Shown piece by piece: positions 54,350 to 63,596 of a DNA stretch of 64,000 bases. How positions within the stretch are numbered: the stretch's first letter is position 1; every line of letters starts with the position of its first letter. The DNA lies in assembly GCF_014253075.1 (NCBI RefSeq), contig NZ_JACLZJ010000001.1:930001-994000 (forward strand), in the 5' to 3' direction. The stretch comes from Ochrobactrum sp. CM-21-5 (lineage in GTDB: Bacteria; Pseudomonadota; Alphaproteobacteria; Rhizobiales; Rhizobiaceae). Below the pieces are notes generated by a model. The model was not told where the DNA came from. It saw only the letters and a program-made list of their open reading frames with translations, and made no database searches. The translations under genes and the position numbers were made by a program.

Positions 54350-55222
54350 TTACTTGAGCTGGCCGTATTCACGCCAGCTATGGCAGGGCCGGAAACCGAT
54401 CAGGGCTTCGGCTTCCCGGTTGGAAATAAGACTGACGAAGCCTTCCAGCGGTTCCTTCAGTGCAACGTCTGGATAGAACCTTTCGATCAGTTCGACCGAT
54501 ATGCGTTCGGAATAGGTGTCTGCGGCCGAAATGAAAAACCGATTATGTCCCCGTAGTTTAGCTTGGGAAGACAGGATAAAGGCCCGGGCTGCGTCGCGTG
54601 CGTCTACATAGGCCCAGAGATCCAGCTTCGCATCGTCCGTGTCACGGCGGGGCAAGACATCGCGCCCGAAAATATGAGCGTCCTGAATCCATGGCATACG
54701 GATGCTGACCGCATCGCCGCCGGTACGAGCCACCCAATAGTCGACGATATTCTCACCCAGGAGTTTCGTCAGCGCGTAAACATCCAGCGCCCTGGCCGGA
54801 TGCTGCGAATCAACCGGAAAATAATCAGGCGCCAACGGTTTGTTGGCGAAAGGCAGGCCGATGGTGCTGAAGGAGGACGCATAAATCAAACTATTGATTT
54901 TATTGCGTTCCATGGCTTCAACAACGTTGAACATCAGTGACATGTTCGTGTTGTAGACATCTTCGGCATTGTAGCCAACAGGACGCGGCAGCGACGCGAT
55001 ATGGACCACATGATCGACGCCTCTGACCAGTTCCAGAGCCACGTCGAGGCGGGTTAGATCCGCGATCGTCACCTCCAGCCCATCGCGTTGCGCAATGTCG
55101 ACGCCTGTGACTTTGTAGCCGGCATCCTTGAAAGCGCGCGTTACATAAGAGCCCAGCAACCCTGCGGCGCCGGTTACAAGAACGGATTGCGCCGTCTCGA
55201 TTTTATTTTTCTGTTCTGTCAT
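54350..55222 (-). CDS. NAD-dependent epimerase/dehydratase family protein
   Basis: 290 residues from ATG 55222 (GAGG upstream; the frame is open to 55306). Extended-SDR marks are VLVTGAAGLLGSYVTRAF, VDHVVHIASLPRP, YASSFSTIGLPFA and VYALTKLLGEN (Tyr-x3-Lys). Substrates of this subgroup range from sugars to lignin-like aldehydes, so none is claimed. It is the first gene of the minus-strand catabolic operon, and its promoter region (55223-55332) is shared with the divergent transporter. Confidence 0.8.
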   Translation of the reverse strand: MTEQKNKIETAQSVLVTGAAGLLGSYVTRAFKDAGYKVTGVDIAQRDGLEVTIADLTRLDVALELVRGVDHVVHIASLPRPVGYNAEDVYNTNMSLMFNVVEAMERNKINSLIYASSFSTIGLPFANKPLAPDYFPVDSQHPARALDVYALTKLLGENIVDYWVARTGGDAVSIRMPWIQDAHIFGRDVLPRRDTDDAKLDLWAYVDARDAARAFILSSQAKLRGHNRFFISAADTYSERISVELIERFYPDVALKEPLEGFVSLISNREAEALIGFRPCHSWREYGQLK

Positions 55223-55332
55223 TCGTTGCCTCGAATATGCTCTTGACAGATGATCAGTCTTTTCGCAATTTATTCGTACACAAACAATAATTGCCGTCAA
55301 GTGCAAACGACGACGGACTGGGAGGACATCGA

Positions 55333-56331
55333 ATGAAAATGGGATTGAAGACTCTTGCCTCTTCCGCGCTTATCGGCCTGGGCATGCTGTCTACGCCAGC
55401 TGCGGCGCAGGACCTGAAGGTCGCGGCGATCTCCGGCTATTTTTCGCAGGGCTTCGGTATTTCGATCATCAAGGGCCTGGAGCGTGCCAAGGGCGATTTC
55501 GGTGTTGACCTCAAGATCGTGGACACGGGCAATCGGGCGCTTGATTATGAAGAGCAGTTCAACAATCTCGCGAAAGACGGGCAGTACGACCTGATCTTCG
55601 TCATGGGGTGGGAACTGGTCGATGCCTTGCAGAAGTCCAACAAGGCTTATCCGGACCAGAAGTTCATCTTTATCGATGGCGTTCTCGACAGCCCGACAAT
55701 GACTTATATCGATTTTGTCGAGGAAGAGGGCTCTTTCCTGGTTGGTGCTCTGGCTGGGCTGATGACGTCTCAGCAGATCGAGGGTTTCGACAGCTCGTCG
55801 GAGGTCGGTTTCGTTGGCGGGCGTGACATTCCGGTTATACGCAACTTCCTGACGGGCATGGAGCAGGGCGTTGCGCAGGTCGCAGGCGATGTTTCCGTCA
55901 ACAGCGTTTTCGCTGGTACGTTTGATGATCCGGCCAAGGGTAGCGAACTGGCGATGGCGCTTTACGGTCAGGATGTCGACCTTCTTTATCAGGCGGCAGG
56001 ACCGACGGGCGAGGGCGTGTTGCAGGCTGCCAAGGCGGCAGGCAAATACGCGATCGGCGTGGACGTCGATCAGTGTCCGACCGCTCCCGGTGCCATGCTG
56101 GCATCCATGCTCAAACGCGCGGATATTGCAGTTTATGACCTGATCAAGGGTGAGGTTGACGGAAATCCGGTCAAGCCTGGCGCATATGCTTACGGGGTGA
56201 AGTCCGGTGGTGTCGAGCTGAAGATATGCGACGACATGAAGGACAGGGTGCCGGCTGATATTACAGCCAAGCTGGAAGAGGTCCGCAAAGGCATTGCCGA
56301 CGGTACTATCACCGTAAAAATGAATCAGTAA
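55333..56331 (+). CDS. BMP-family nucleoside-binding protein
   Basis: 332 residues: signal peptide (LASSALIGLGMLSTPAAA, cut before QDL) and a PnrA/BMP fold (AISGYFSQGFGISIIKGLER, FVMGWELVDALQ, FVEEEGSFLVGALAGLM, GFVGGRDIPVIRNF, GVDVDQ). It binds nucleosides for the ABC transporter encoded next. GGGAGG precedes ATG 55333. TTGACA at 55243 with CAATTT 17 bp on is a plausible promoter. It starts a six-gene uptake and hydrolysis operon. Confidence 0.9.
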   Translation: MKMGLKTLASSALIGLGMLSTPAAAQDLKVAAISGYFSQGFGISIIKGLERAKGDFGVDLKIVDTGNRALDYEEQFNNLAKDGQYDLIFVMGWELVDALQKSNKAYPDQKFIFIDGVLDSPTMTYIDFVEEEGSFLVGALAGLMTSQQIEGFDSSSEVGFVGGRDIPVIRNFLTGMEQGVAQVAGDVSVNSVFAGTFDDPAKGSELAMALYGQDVDLLYQAAGPTGEGVLQAAKAAGKYAIGVDVDQCPTAPGAMLASMLKRADIAVYDLIKGEVDGNPVKPGAYAYGVKSGGVELKICDDMKDRVPADITAKLEEVRKGIADGTITVKMNQ

Positions 56332-56343
56332 CTGAAAACACGA

Positions 56344-56375
56344 CGCAAGCCTGCCGGATTGGCGGCGGGCTTGCG
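56344..56375 (+). promoter_or_regulatory. Intra-operon hairpin between binding protein and ATPase
   Basis: A 13-bp stem CGCAAGCCTGCCG / CGGCGGGCTTGCG (one wobble) without a T run. Such hairpins usually stabilise the upstream message so that more binding protein than ATPase is made. Confidence 0.65.
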
Positions 56376-56464
56376 CTCATCGAGTATGCAGGGCGTCATC
56401 CCGTGACGTGGCGATAGTGCACGTGTCGTTTTGGCGAAAGCACCGATTTTCGGAACCGCGATCC

Positions 56465-57997
56465 ATGACTTATGCAATCGAACTACAGGGCATCACCAAG
56501 CGGTTTGGCGCGCTGACAGCAAATGACCGGATTGACCTCAAGGTCAGGAAGGGCGAGATTCACGCGCTGGTTGGCGAAAACGGCGCGGGGAAGTCGACGT
56601 TGATGAATATCTTGTTCGGCATTCACCAGCCGGACGAGGGCGCCATCCGCATAAACGGCCATGAGGCTGTCATGTCCTCCCCCAAGGTCGCGATCGAGCG
56701 TGGGCTGGGAATGGTTCATCAGCATTTCAAGCTGGTCCCCTCGCTTACCGTTGCCGAGAATATCTTTCTGGGAATGGAAATAACGCATAACGGCCTGATC
56801 GATCACAAAGCCCAGATCGACAGGGTGCGGCAAATTTCCGAGACTTTCGGGCTCAAGGTCGATCCCACAAAGCAGGTCAGCGAGCTTTCGGTCGGGGCTG
56901 AACAACGCGTTGAAATTCTCAAGGCTTTGGCGCGGGGCGCCGAAATTGTCATTCTCGATGAGCCGACAGCCGTTCTGACGCCGCAGGAAAGTCGCGAACT
57001 CTTCAAGATATTGCGGAATTTCGTGCAGCAGGGAATGACCGTCGTCTTCATTTCGCACCACCTTTCCGAAGTCATGCAGCATTCCGAAACGATTACTGTT
57101 CTGCGGGACGGCAAGGCGGTCGGCAGCAAGGCAACCAGGGACATGACGGAGGACGAACTCGTCCGGATGATGGTGGGCCGTGAGGTGAACTTCTCCCGGC
57201 GCCCCCGCAATCCGACGCGCGGTCAGGAAGTGCTCAGGCTCTCCGGCGTCTATGCCCGTGACGGACGCGGAACGCCGGTTCTTCAGGATGTCAGTTTCGG
57301 TGTGAATGCGGGAGAAATCGTCGGCATTGTCGGTGTTGACGGCAATGGCCAGACCGAACTTGCCGAAGTTATCGCCGGATTGCGCAAGCCTTCTCACGGT
57401 AGCATTCTTCTTCAGGCCAAGGAAATTGCAGGCGAAACGCCGATGGCCGTCCGCGAAACGGGATTGGCGCATGTGCCTGGTGACCGTCTCACCTATGGCG
57501 TGAACGCCGCTGACACGATCACCGCCAATCTCGTGATGGGGCGCCAGCATCGCAAACCATGGGCGACAAACGGCTTTGTAAATTGGCGTTATGCAACCGA
57601 ACAGGCGGTGGAGATGATCCGCAAGTTCGACATTCGCGCCATGGGGCCAAAAACCATCGTCAAAACCCTCTCGGGCGGCAACATGCAGAAGGTGGTTCTC
57701 GCCCGTGAATTTTCTCAGAACTGTCCTTTCCTGATCGTCGATCAGCCCACCCGGGGCGTCGATATCGGCGCGATGGAAGGCATTCACGACGAGATTATGA
57801 AGCAACGCGAGCGTGGAGCCGCGATTCTGCTGATCTCCGTGCAGCTCGATGAAATTCTCAAACTCGCAGACCGCGTATTGGTCATGTTTTCAGGAATGAT
57901 CGCCGGTGAAGTCGATCCAGAAACGGCGACCGAAGATGAAATCGGTTACCTGATGGCGGGTTCCAAAGCCGGCGGCGCAAAAATGGTATCCCAATGA
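56465..57997 (+). CDS. Nucleoside ABC transporter ATPase, two fused ABC domains
   Basis: 510 residues. Domain 1 has GENGAGKSTLMN, LSVGAEQRVEILKAL and VILDEPTAVL. Domain 2 has a degenerate Walker A (GVDGNGQTEL), intact LSGGNMQKVVLARE and LIVDQPTRGVD. This is the NupA/RbsA-like arrangement. ATG 56465 is chosen; the frame is open to 56408. Confidence 0.93.
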   Translation: MTYAIELQGITKRFGALTANDRIDLKVRKGEIHALVGENGAGKSTLMNILFGIHQPDEGAIRINGHEAVMSSPKVAIERGLGMVHQHFKLVPSLTVAENIFLGMEITHNGLIDHKAQIDRVRQISETFGLKVDPTKQVSELSVGAEQRVEILKALARGAEIVILDEPTAVLTPQESRELFKILRNFVQQGMTVVFISHHLSEVMQHSETITVLRDGKAVGSKATRDMTEDELVRMMVGREVNFSRRPRNPTRGQEVLRLSGVYARDGRGTPVLQDVSFGVNAGEIVGIVGVDGNGQTELAEVIAGLRKPSHGSILLQAKEIAGETPMAVRETGLAHVPGDRLTYGVNAADTITANLVMGRQHRKPWATNGFVNWRYATEQAVEMIRKFDIRAMGPKTIVKTLSGGNMQKVVLAREFSQNCPFLIVDQPTRGVDIGAMEGIHDEIMKQRERGAAILLISVQLDEILKLADRVLVMFSGMIAGEVDPETATEDEIGYLMAGSKAGGAKMVSQ

Positions 57998-59085
57998 CTG
58001 CGCAAGACAATCTAACGGCGGTGACGCAATCAGTGCCAAAGAAACCGCTGCCGGACTGGATCGAAAATCTGCTGGGCCAGTTGCTCGCGATTTTCATTTC
58101 TCTGGCGGGCGGTGCGATCATCATTTTGCTCGTCGGTGAAAATCCACTGCATGTTTTCGCGACCCTTGTAAGAGGTGCGTTCAGCAGTACCGAACGGCTG
58201 GCGGGAACGCTGCTTCAGGCAACGCCAATCATCGTTTGTGGTATAGCGGCGTGTGTCGCCTTGCGCGGCGGTCTATTCAATATCGGTGTCGAAGGGCAGC
58301 TTTATCTCGGCGGCTTCGCAGCCGCATGGGTTGGTTTCGCCTTCACCATGCCGCCGGTCATCCATATGATCGTGGCCATGTTCGCGGCCGTCGTGGCGGG
58401 GGGCCTATGGATACTGATCCCGGCGTTCTTCCGTGCGCGCTACGGCACGAACGAAGTGGTTTCGACAATCCTGAGCAACTATATTGCGATCCTGCTGACG
58501 TCGTTCCTCACCATTTCCGTGTTCAAGCGTCCGGGTGGCTGGTCTGAAACCGCCCCTGTTGCGCCGACAGCCTATCTGCCACAGCTTTTTGAATTCTCGC
58601 GGCTGAACGTTGGTCTGTTCATCGGCGTTATTCTGGCGGTCGCTTTCCAGCTTTTTCTTAAATACACGAGCGCCGGGTATTCCATGACGGCGATGGGATC
58701 AAATCCAAAATTCGCGGCCTATGGTGGTGTGAACATCAAGCGCAATGTATTCGTGATCCTCCTGGTTTCGGGAGCCGTCGGCGGACTGGCAGGGGGGATT
58801 GAGACGCTGGGTGTCCATCACCGCTTCATGGAGGGCTTTGCCCCCGGATTCGGTTTCGATGGCGTGATCGCAGCGCTTCTGGCCAACGGCAATCCCATAG
58901 GCGTCATCGGGACCGCGCTTTTCTTTGGCGCGCTTAGGTCGGGCTCGCTCCTGATGGAGGTTGAAACCAGCGCCTCGCGTGAAATCATTACGGTCATCCA
59001 GGCGTTCATCATTCTATGCGTATCGGCGCAGATTCTGTTCCGCCGCCGCAACAATTTCAGTGGAGAGCGCCGGTGGAAGTTCTAG
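57994..59085 (+). CDS. Nucleoside ABC transporter permease (first)
   Basis: 363 residues, about nine membrane helices. The family signature LRGGLFNIGVEGQLYLGGF, FRARYGTNEVVSTILSNYIA and GFGFDGVIAALLANGNPIGV are typical of NupB-like proteins. It overlaps the ATPase by ATGA and the second permease by 13 bp. Confidence 0.92.
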   Translation: MTAQDNLTAVTQSVPKKPLPDWIENLLGQLLAIFISLAGGAIIILLVGENPLHVFATLVRGAFSSTERLAGTLLQATPIIVCGIAACVALRGGLFNIGVEGQLYLGGFAAAWVGFAFTMPPVIHMIVAMFAAVVAGGLWILIPAFFRARYGTNEVVSTILSNYIAILLTSFLTISVFKRPGGWSETAPVAPTAYLPQLFEFSRLNVGLFIGVILAVAFQLFLKYTSAGYSMTAMGSNPKFAAYGGVNIKRNVFVILLVSGAVGGLAGGIETLGVHHRFMEGFAPGFGFDGVIAALLANGNPIGVIGTALFFGALRSGSLLMEVETSASREIITVIQAFIILCVSAQILFRRRNNFSGERRWKF

Positions 59086-60023
59086 ACAAGATATTCACCG
59101 TCACATTGCTGGCGGCGACACTTCGCACCACGGCACCCATTCTTCTCGTGTCTCTGGGCGGTGCTTTCACCACGAAAGCCGGTATCTTCAATATTGGTCT
59201 GGAAGGCCAGATGCTTCTGGGCGCTTTCTTTGCCGTGCTCGGGTCCATCTGGACAGGATCAGCCCTCGGCGGCCTCTTGATCGGTGTACTGGCGTCCGTA
59301 ATTGTTGCGATGATTTTTTCATTGCTCGTCGTGACCATGCGCGCCAACGAAGTGGTTGTGGGCCTCGCCCTCAACATCATGGCGGGCGGATTGACGATCT
59401 CCCTGACAAAAGCCATCTTCGGTACGCGCGGGTCGATTGTCAGCCCGGATATTGTGGGCCTGTCGGCAATCCATCTTCCATACGCAAAATATCTTGGTCA
59501 GTTCGGCAAAGCGATTTCCGGCTACACACCACTTGTCTATCTCGCCTTCATCATGGTTTTTGTGGTGTGGCTGGTGCTCTATCGAACCAAGCTCGGGCTC
59601 TATATCCGGGTGACGGGGGAAAAACCGGAAGCAGCCCAGTCCATTGGAATTCAGACCGCGAGAACGCAGCATATCGCATCCCTGATTTGCGGTGTTCTGG
59701 CAGGGCTCGCAGGTGCACATCTTTCGCTGGGTTACATTACGATGTTTGCGGAAAACATGTCTGCGGGGCGCGGTTTCATGGCCGTCGCGGTGCTCATCTT
59801 CTCCAATGGCGATCCGGTCAAGGTACTGCTGGGTTGCCTGCTGTTCGGATTTTCCGATGCGCTCTCCCTGCGCCTGCAAACCTTCGGCCTTCCCTCATAT
59901 CTGGTTCTGATGGTCCCATATGCGGTCACTCTTGGCGCTCTGTTCGTGTTGACCTATCGCCAGCGCCCGAAATTCTTCAAGGAAACACTGGAAAGCATGG
60001 CGCTCCTGAAGCGCCCTCAATAA
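59073..60023 (+). CDS. Nucleoside ABC transporter permease (second)
   Basis: 316 residues from GTG 59073 (GGAGAG upstream, inside the first permease gene). TKAGIFNIGLEGQMLLGAFF, MRANEVVVGLALNIMAGG and GRGFMAVAVLIFSNGDPVKV mark the NupC-like partner. The two permeases form the heterodimeric channel. Confidence 0.9.
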   Translation: MEVLDKIFTVTLLAATLRTTAPILLVSLGGAFTTKAGIFNIGLEGQMLLGAFFAVLGSIWTGSALGGLLIGVLASVIVAMIFSLLVVTMRANEVVVGLALNIMAGGLTISLTKAIFGTRGSIVSPDIVGLSAIHLPYAKYLGQFGKAISGYTPLVYLAFIMVFVVWLVLYRTKLGLYIRVTGEKPEAAQSIGIQTARTQHIASLICGVLAGLAGAHLSLGYITMFAENMSAGRGFMAVAVLIFSNGDPVKVLLGCLLFGFSDALSLRLQTFGLPSYLVLMVPYAVTLGALFVLTYRQRPKFFKETLESMALLKRPQ

Positions 60024-60038
60024 GGGTAAGATCAAGGT

Positions 60039-61043
60039 ATGGAACGTATAATACTGGACGTCGATTCAGCTGGAGACGATATTCTCGCAATATTGTTCGC
60101 ATTGGGCTGTGACGGCATTAAGCTTGAGGGCATCACCTCCGTTACAGGCGCTGCGGGGGATATCGAGCAGGTTACCAACGTGGTTTTGAACACGCTGTCG
60201 CTTGCCGGTCGTGAAGATGTTCCTGTCGCAAAGGGTGCTTATCGTCCGCTGGTCGGTAACTCTCGCGAGGATATGCTCGCCCCGGTACACTTTGAGAAAC
60301 AGCTCCAGGCCCGTTTCGGAGAGCGGCTGAAGGGGTTCAATCCGCCCGCGCCGGCTCCAAGCCATCAGCCGATCGACAAGCACGCCATTGATTTCATGAT
60401 CGATCTGGTGCGGGCCAACCCGCATGAGATTTCGATTGTGGCCACTGGTCCGCAAACCAATGTGGCGATGGCACTCCAGATGGCGCCGGATATCGCGAAA
60501 CTGGTCAAGCAGATCGTGGTTCTGGGCGGATGTTTCGCAACTCCCGGCAATATCACGCCGGTTTCCGAATACAATATCTGGGCTGACCCGGAAGCTGCCC
60601 GCGTGGTGCTGCGATCGGGCGCTCCGATCATTCTGGTTCCGCTGGACGTCTGTGAAGACAACCGTGTCGCGGCCTCGATGCTGACGCGCGATGATCTGAA
60701 CGATTTCGCATCGCTCTATCCGGAAAACCGCATCACATCCTATGTGTGCGAGAACTTCCCCATCTATATCGACATCTGGCGCGAGTTCTTCGAACTTGTC
60801 GGCTTTCCGCTGGATGATGCCATCGCGGTTTCGGCTGTGCTGCATCCGGAATTCTTTGAAATGACCAAGCCGGTCTTCGTCGATGTGGCACTTAGCGAGA
60901 GGCTTGTTCGCGGGCAGACAGTGGCTTTCACCGGTCGCCAGATTCTGCCGTTCTCAGGCCCCGAAACAACCCGCGTCTGTCGCAATCTGGATGGTCGCCA
61001 GTTCCTGAGCCTGTTCAAGAAATCCATCGCACAGCTTGGCTGA
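60039..61043 (+). CDS. Nucleoside hydrolase family protein with altered calcium-site motif
   Basis: 334 residues of the inosine-uridine hydrolase fold. The N-terminal motif reads ILDVDSAGDD where D-x-D-P-G-x-D-D is usual: all four Asp remain but Pro-Gly is Ser-Ala. ATGPQTNVAMAL and VVLGGCFATPGNITPVSEYN follow the family, and the late active-site region is DDAIAVSAVLHPEFF. It would split N-glycosidic bonds of imported nucleosides into base and ribose; the changed motif may shift specificity. 15 bp after the transporter. Confidence 0.85.
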   Translation: MERIILDVDSAGDDILAILFALGCDGIKLEGITSVTGAAGDIEQVTNVVLNTLSLAGREDVPVAKGAYRPLVGNSREDMLAPVHFEKQLQARFGERLKGFNPPAPAPSHQPIDKHAIDFMIDLVRANPHEISIVATGPQTNVAMALQMAPDIAKLVKQIVVLGGCFATPGNITPVSEYNIWADPEAARVVLRSGAPIILVPLDVCEDNRVAASMLTRDDLNDFASLYPENRITSYVCENFPIYIDIWREFFELVGFPLDDAIAVSAVLHPEFFEMTKPVFVDVALSERLVRGQTVAFTGRQILPFSGPETTRVCRNLDGRQFLSLFKKSIAQLG

Positions 61044-61064
61044 AGCGTGAAAAGAGAAGCATAA

Positions 61065-61991
61065 ATGAAACAAATTCCTGTCATCATGGATTGCGACCCC
61101 GGTCACGACGACGCCATTGCGCTCGTCATGGCGCACAAGTCCGACGCAATCAATCTGCTTGGCGTTACGACCGTTTGTGGCAATGCAACACTTGAGCGCA
61201 CGACAATCAATGCCCTGCGCATTCTGGAGTTCATAGGTGCGAGTGATGTGCCTGTTGCACAGGGCTGCGGGACGCCTTTGAACAGACCACTCGTTCTTGG
61301 GACCGCCGACGGTCCGAGCGGCCTTGAAGGCACGCCCGATCTTCCTGAGCCGACGATGAAGCTGGTCGATATGCACGCCGTCGACTTCATCGCAAAAATC
61401 CTGCGCGAACATCCGGAACCGGTCACACTGGCGCCGACCGGTCCGCTGACCAATATCGCCATGCTCCTTCTCAAATATCCGGAGTTGAAACCCAAGATCG
61501 CGCGCATTGTGTCTATGGGCGGCGCTTTCTTCCGTCGCACCGAATATATCACGCCGACGGAATTCAACATTTTCTGCGATCCGGAAGCTGCGCGCATCGT
61601 GATGGACAGCGGCATCGATGTGACGATGGTCGGTCTGGATGTCACCATGCACGTCCTCGTGGAAGAGGAACAATTCGAAGAACTGCGCAAGATCGACACT
61701 CCGCTCGGCAAGGCAGTTCTCAATTGGCTGAAGTTCTACGAAAAATTGCACCGCGGCCAGATGGGCGTCGGCGGTGCGCTGCATGATCCGCTGGTTCTGG
61801 CGGCGATCATAGACCCGACGCTTATCGAAAAGCGCCGGGCGCATGTCGCGGTTGACCTCACTGGAACCTACACTTTCGGTGCCACCGTAGCGGATTACTG
61901 GCAGGAGCGGGGACTGCCCGATAATGTCTGGGTGGCGACAGAGGTGGATTCCGACGGGTTCTTCAACCTGATGTATTCTCTTCTTCGATGA
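61065..61991 (+). CDS. Nucleoside hydrolase
   Basis: 308 residues with canonical IMDCDPGHDDAIALVMA, LAPTGPLTNIAMLL, SMGGAFFRRTEYITPTEFN and the C-terminal GGALHDPLVLAAIIDP (Asp of the calcium site). Last gene of the nucleoside operon and a paralogue of the preceding one; the two may divide purine and pyrimidine nucleosides between them. Confidence 0.92.
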   Translation: MKQIPVIMDCDPGHDDAIALVMAHKSDAINLLGVTTVCGNATLERTTINALRILEFIGASDVPVAQGCGTPLNRPLVLGTADGPSGLEGTPDLPEPTMKLVDMHAVDFIAKILREHPEPVTLAPTGPLTNIAMLLLKYPELKPKIARIVSMGGAFFRRTEYITPTEFNIFCDPEAARIVMDSGIDVTMVGLDVTMHVLVEEEQFEELRKIDTPLGKAVLNWLKFYEKLHRGQMGVGGALHDPLVLAAIIDPTLIEKRRAHVAVDLTGTYTFGATVADYWQERGLPDNVWVATEVDSDGFFNLMYSLLR

Positions 61992-62031
61992 ATGCGACCT
62001 GAAACTGCCCGCCCGCGGTTTCGGTCGACTG

Positions 62032-62065
62032 GTCGAGAGCCCTCAGTAAGGGCTCTCGACTTTTC
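62032..62065. terminator. Bidirectional terminator overlapping the betB stop codon
   Basis: Perfect 12-bp stem GTCGAGAGCCCT / AGGGCTCTCGAC (62032-62043, 62049-62060) then TTTT. The hairpin includes the last codons (VESPY-stop) of betB. Confidence 0.88.
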
Positions 62066-63506
62066 CCATCTCCACATAGACGGTCTTGATCTGGCTATAA
62101 TGGGACAACGCCGCAATGCCATTCTCACGGCCAATACCGGATTGCTTGTAGCCGCCGAAAGGCACCTCCACCGGTGTCAGGTTATACGCGTTGATCCAGC
62201 AAGTGCCTGCCTTGATCTGGCCGATTACGCGATGGCCGCGTGAAAGATCGGCGGTAAACACGCCTGCCGCCAGACCGAATTCGGTATCGTTGGCGCGAGC
62301 GATTACTTCATCTTCATCCGAAAATTCCAGCACGCTCATCACTGGTCCGAAAATCTCCTCGCGGGCGATCGCCATTTCATCGGTTACATCGGTAAAGACT
62401 GTCGGCTCGATGAAGAAACCTTTGTCGAAGCCTTGTAGTTTGGGCACGCTGCCACCGCAAGCCAGCGTTGCGCCTTCCGCTTTGCCCTTCTCGATGTAGG
62501 CCAGAACCTTGTCGCGCTGGCTGGCGCTGACCAGCGGACCCATCTGGGTCGCTTCGTCCAGCGGATCGCCAATGCGGATTTTGCGGGTGCGTTCGACAAG
62601 GCGCTCGACGAAACGCTCATGGATGTTCTTGTGTACGAAAACGCGGGTGCCGTTCGAGCAAACCTGCCCGGTCGAATAGAAATTGCCGAGCATAGCGCCG
62701 CCGATTGCGCTTTCCAGATCTGCATCGTCGAATACGATCAGCGGCGACTTGCCGCCGAGTTCCATTGTGACGTGCTTCAGATGTTCGCCTGCCTGCGCCA
62801 TGATACGCTTGCCTGTAGGCACCGAGCCGGTCAGCGAAACCTTGGCGGTCATGCGGTGGTTGACGAGCGCTGCCCCCACATCGCCGAAACCCTGCACGAC
62901 GTTGAACAGACCATCAGGCAAACCCGCCTCTTTGTAGGCTTCCGCAAGCGCCAAAGCTGAAAGCGGCGTATTTTCAGACGGCTTGAAGATGAAGGCATTG
63001 CCCATGGCGAGCGCCGGAGCGGATTTCCAGGCTGCGATCTGGATCGGATAATTCCATGCGCCAATGCCCACACAAATGCCCAAGGCTTCGCGACGCGTAT
63101 AGGCGAAGGAGCCACCGAGTTCCACGAATTCGCCGTTGAAGCCCGAAATGATGCCGCCGAAGAATTCCAGCGCATCTGCCGCCGAAGCGGCGTCGGCAAC
63201 CAGTGTTTCCTGAAGCGCCTTGCCGGTGTCCATCGTTTCTAGCTTGGAGAGCTTCTTGTTCTTTTCGCGCAGAATTTCAGCTGTGCGGCGCAGAATGCGG
63301 CCGCGTTCGACAGGCTTCAGCGCCGCCCATTCACCTTGTGCTTTCAACGCGGCTGCGTAAGCCGCCTCGATTACGTCCGGTGTGGCGGAATAGAGCTTTG
63401 CGATTTCCTCAGCTGTCGCTGGATAAATGACGGGAAGCGGCCGTCCGGCCTTGTCTTCCACATAGGCGCCGCCGATGAAATGCGAGGCTTTGGGTTGTGC
63501 TTTCAT
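62043..63506 (-). CDS. betB: Betaine-aldehyde dehydrogenase
   Basis: 487 residues, full length. Catalytic Glu in [20 protein letters not shown] and Cys in [18 protein letters not shown] site [11 protein letters not shown]-terminal [20 protein letters not shown] typical of BetB. It oxidises betaine aldehyde to glycine betaine, an osmoprotectant. ATG 63506 has GCAGGAA upstream. It lies 90 bp downstream of betA on the same strand. Confidence 0.94.
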   Translation of the reverse strand: MKAQPKASHFIGGAYVEDKAGRPLPVIYPATAEEIAKLYSATPDVIEAAYAAALKAQGEWAALKPVERGRILRRTAEILREKNKKLSKLETMDTGKALQETLVADAASAADALEFFGGIISGFNGEFVELGGSFAYTRREALGICVGIGAWNYPIQIAAWKSAPALAMGNAFIFKPSENTPLSALALAEAYKEAGLPDGLFNVVQGFGDVGAALVNHRMTAKVSLTGSVPTGKRIMAQAGEHLKHVTMELGGKSPLIVFDDADLESAIGGAMLGNFYSTGQVCSNGTRVFVHKNIHERFVERLVERTRKIRIGDPLDEATQMGPLVSASQRDKVLAYIEKGKAEGATLACGGSVPKLQGFDKGFFIEPTVFTDVTDEMAIAREEIFGPVMSVLEFSDEDEVIARANDTEFGLAAGVFTADLSRGHRVIGQIKAGTCWINAYNLTPVEVPFGGYKQSGIGRENGIAALSHYSQIKTVYVEMGKVESPY

Positions 63507-63596
63507 TGTTTTTTCCTGCTTCGATTTGAAGGAATAGGGCATATGTTGAACGGCGTTTTACCCAGTCCTGAACATACTCGCGTTTCCTCTGACGCG

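Noticed and set aside
56483-57805. 440-codon minus-strand frame opposite the nucleoside ATPase
   Set aside because: Antisense shadow; the plus strand has intact ABC motifs.
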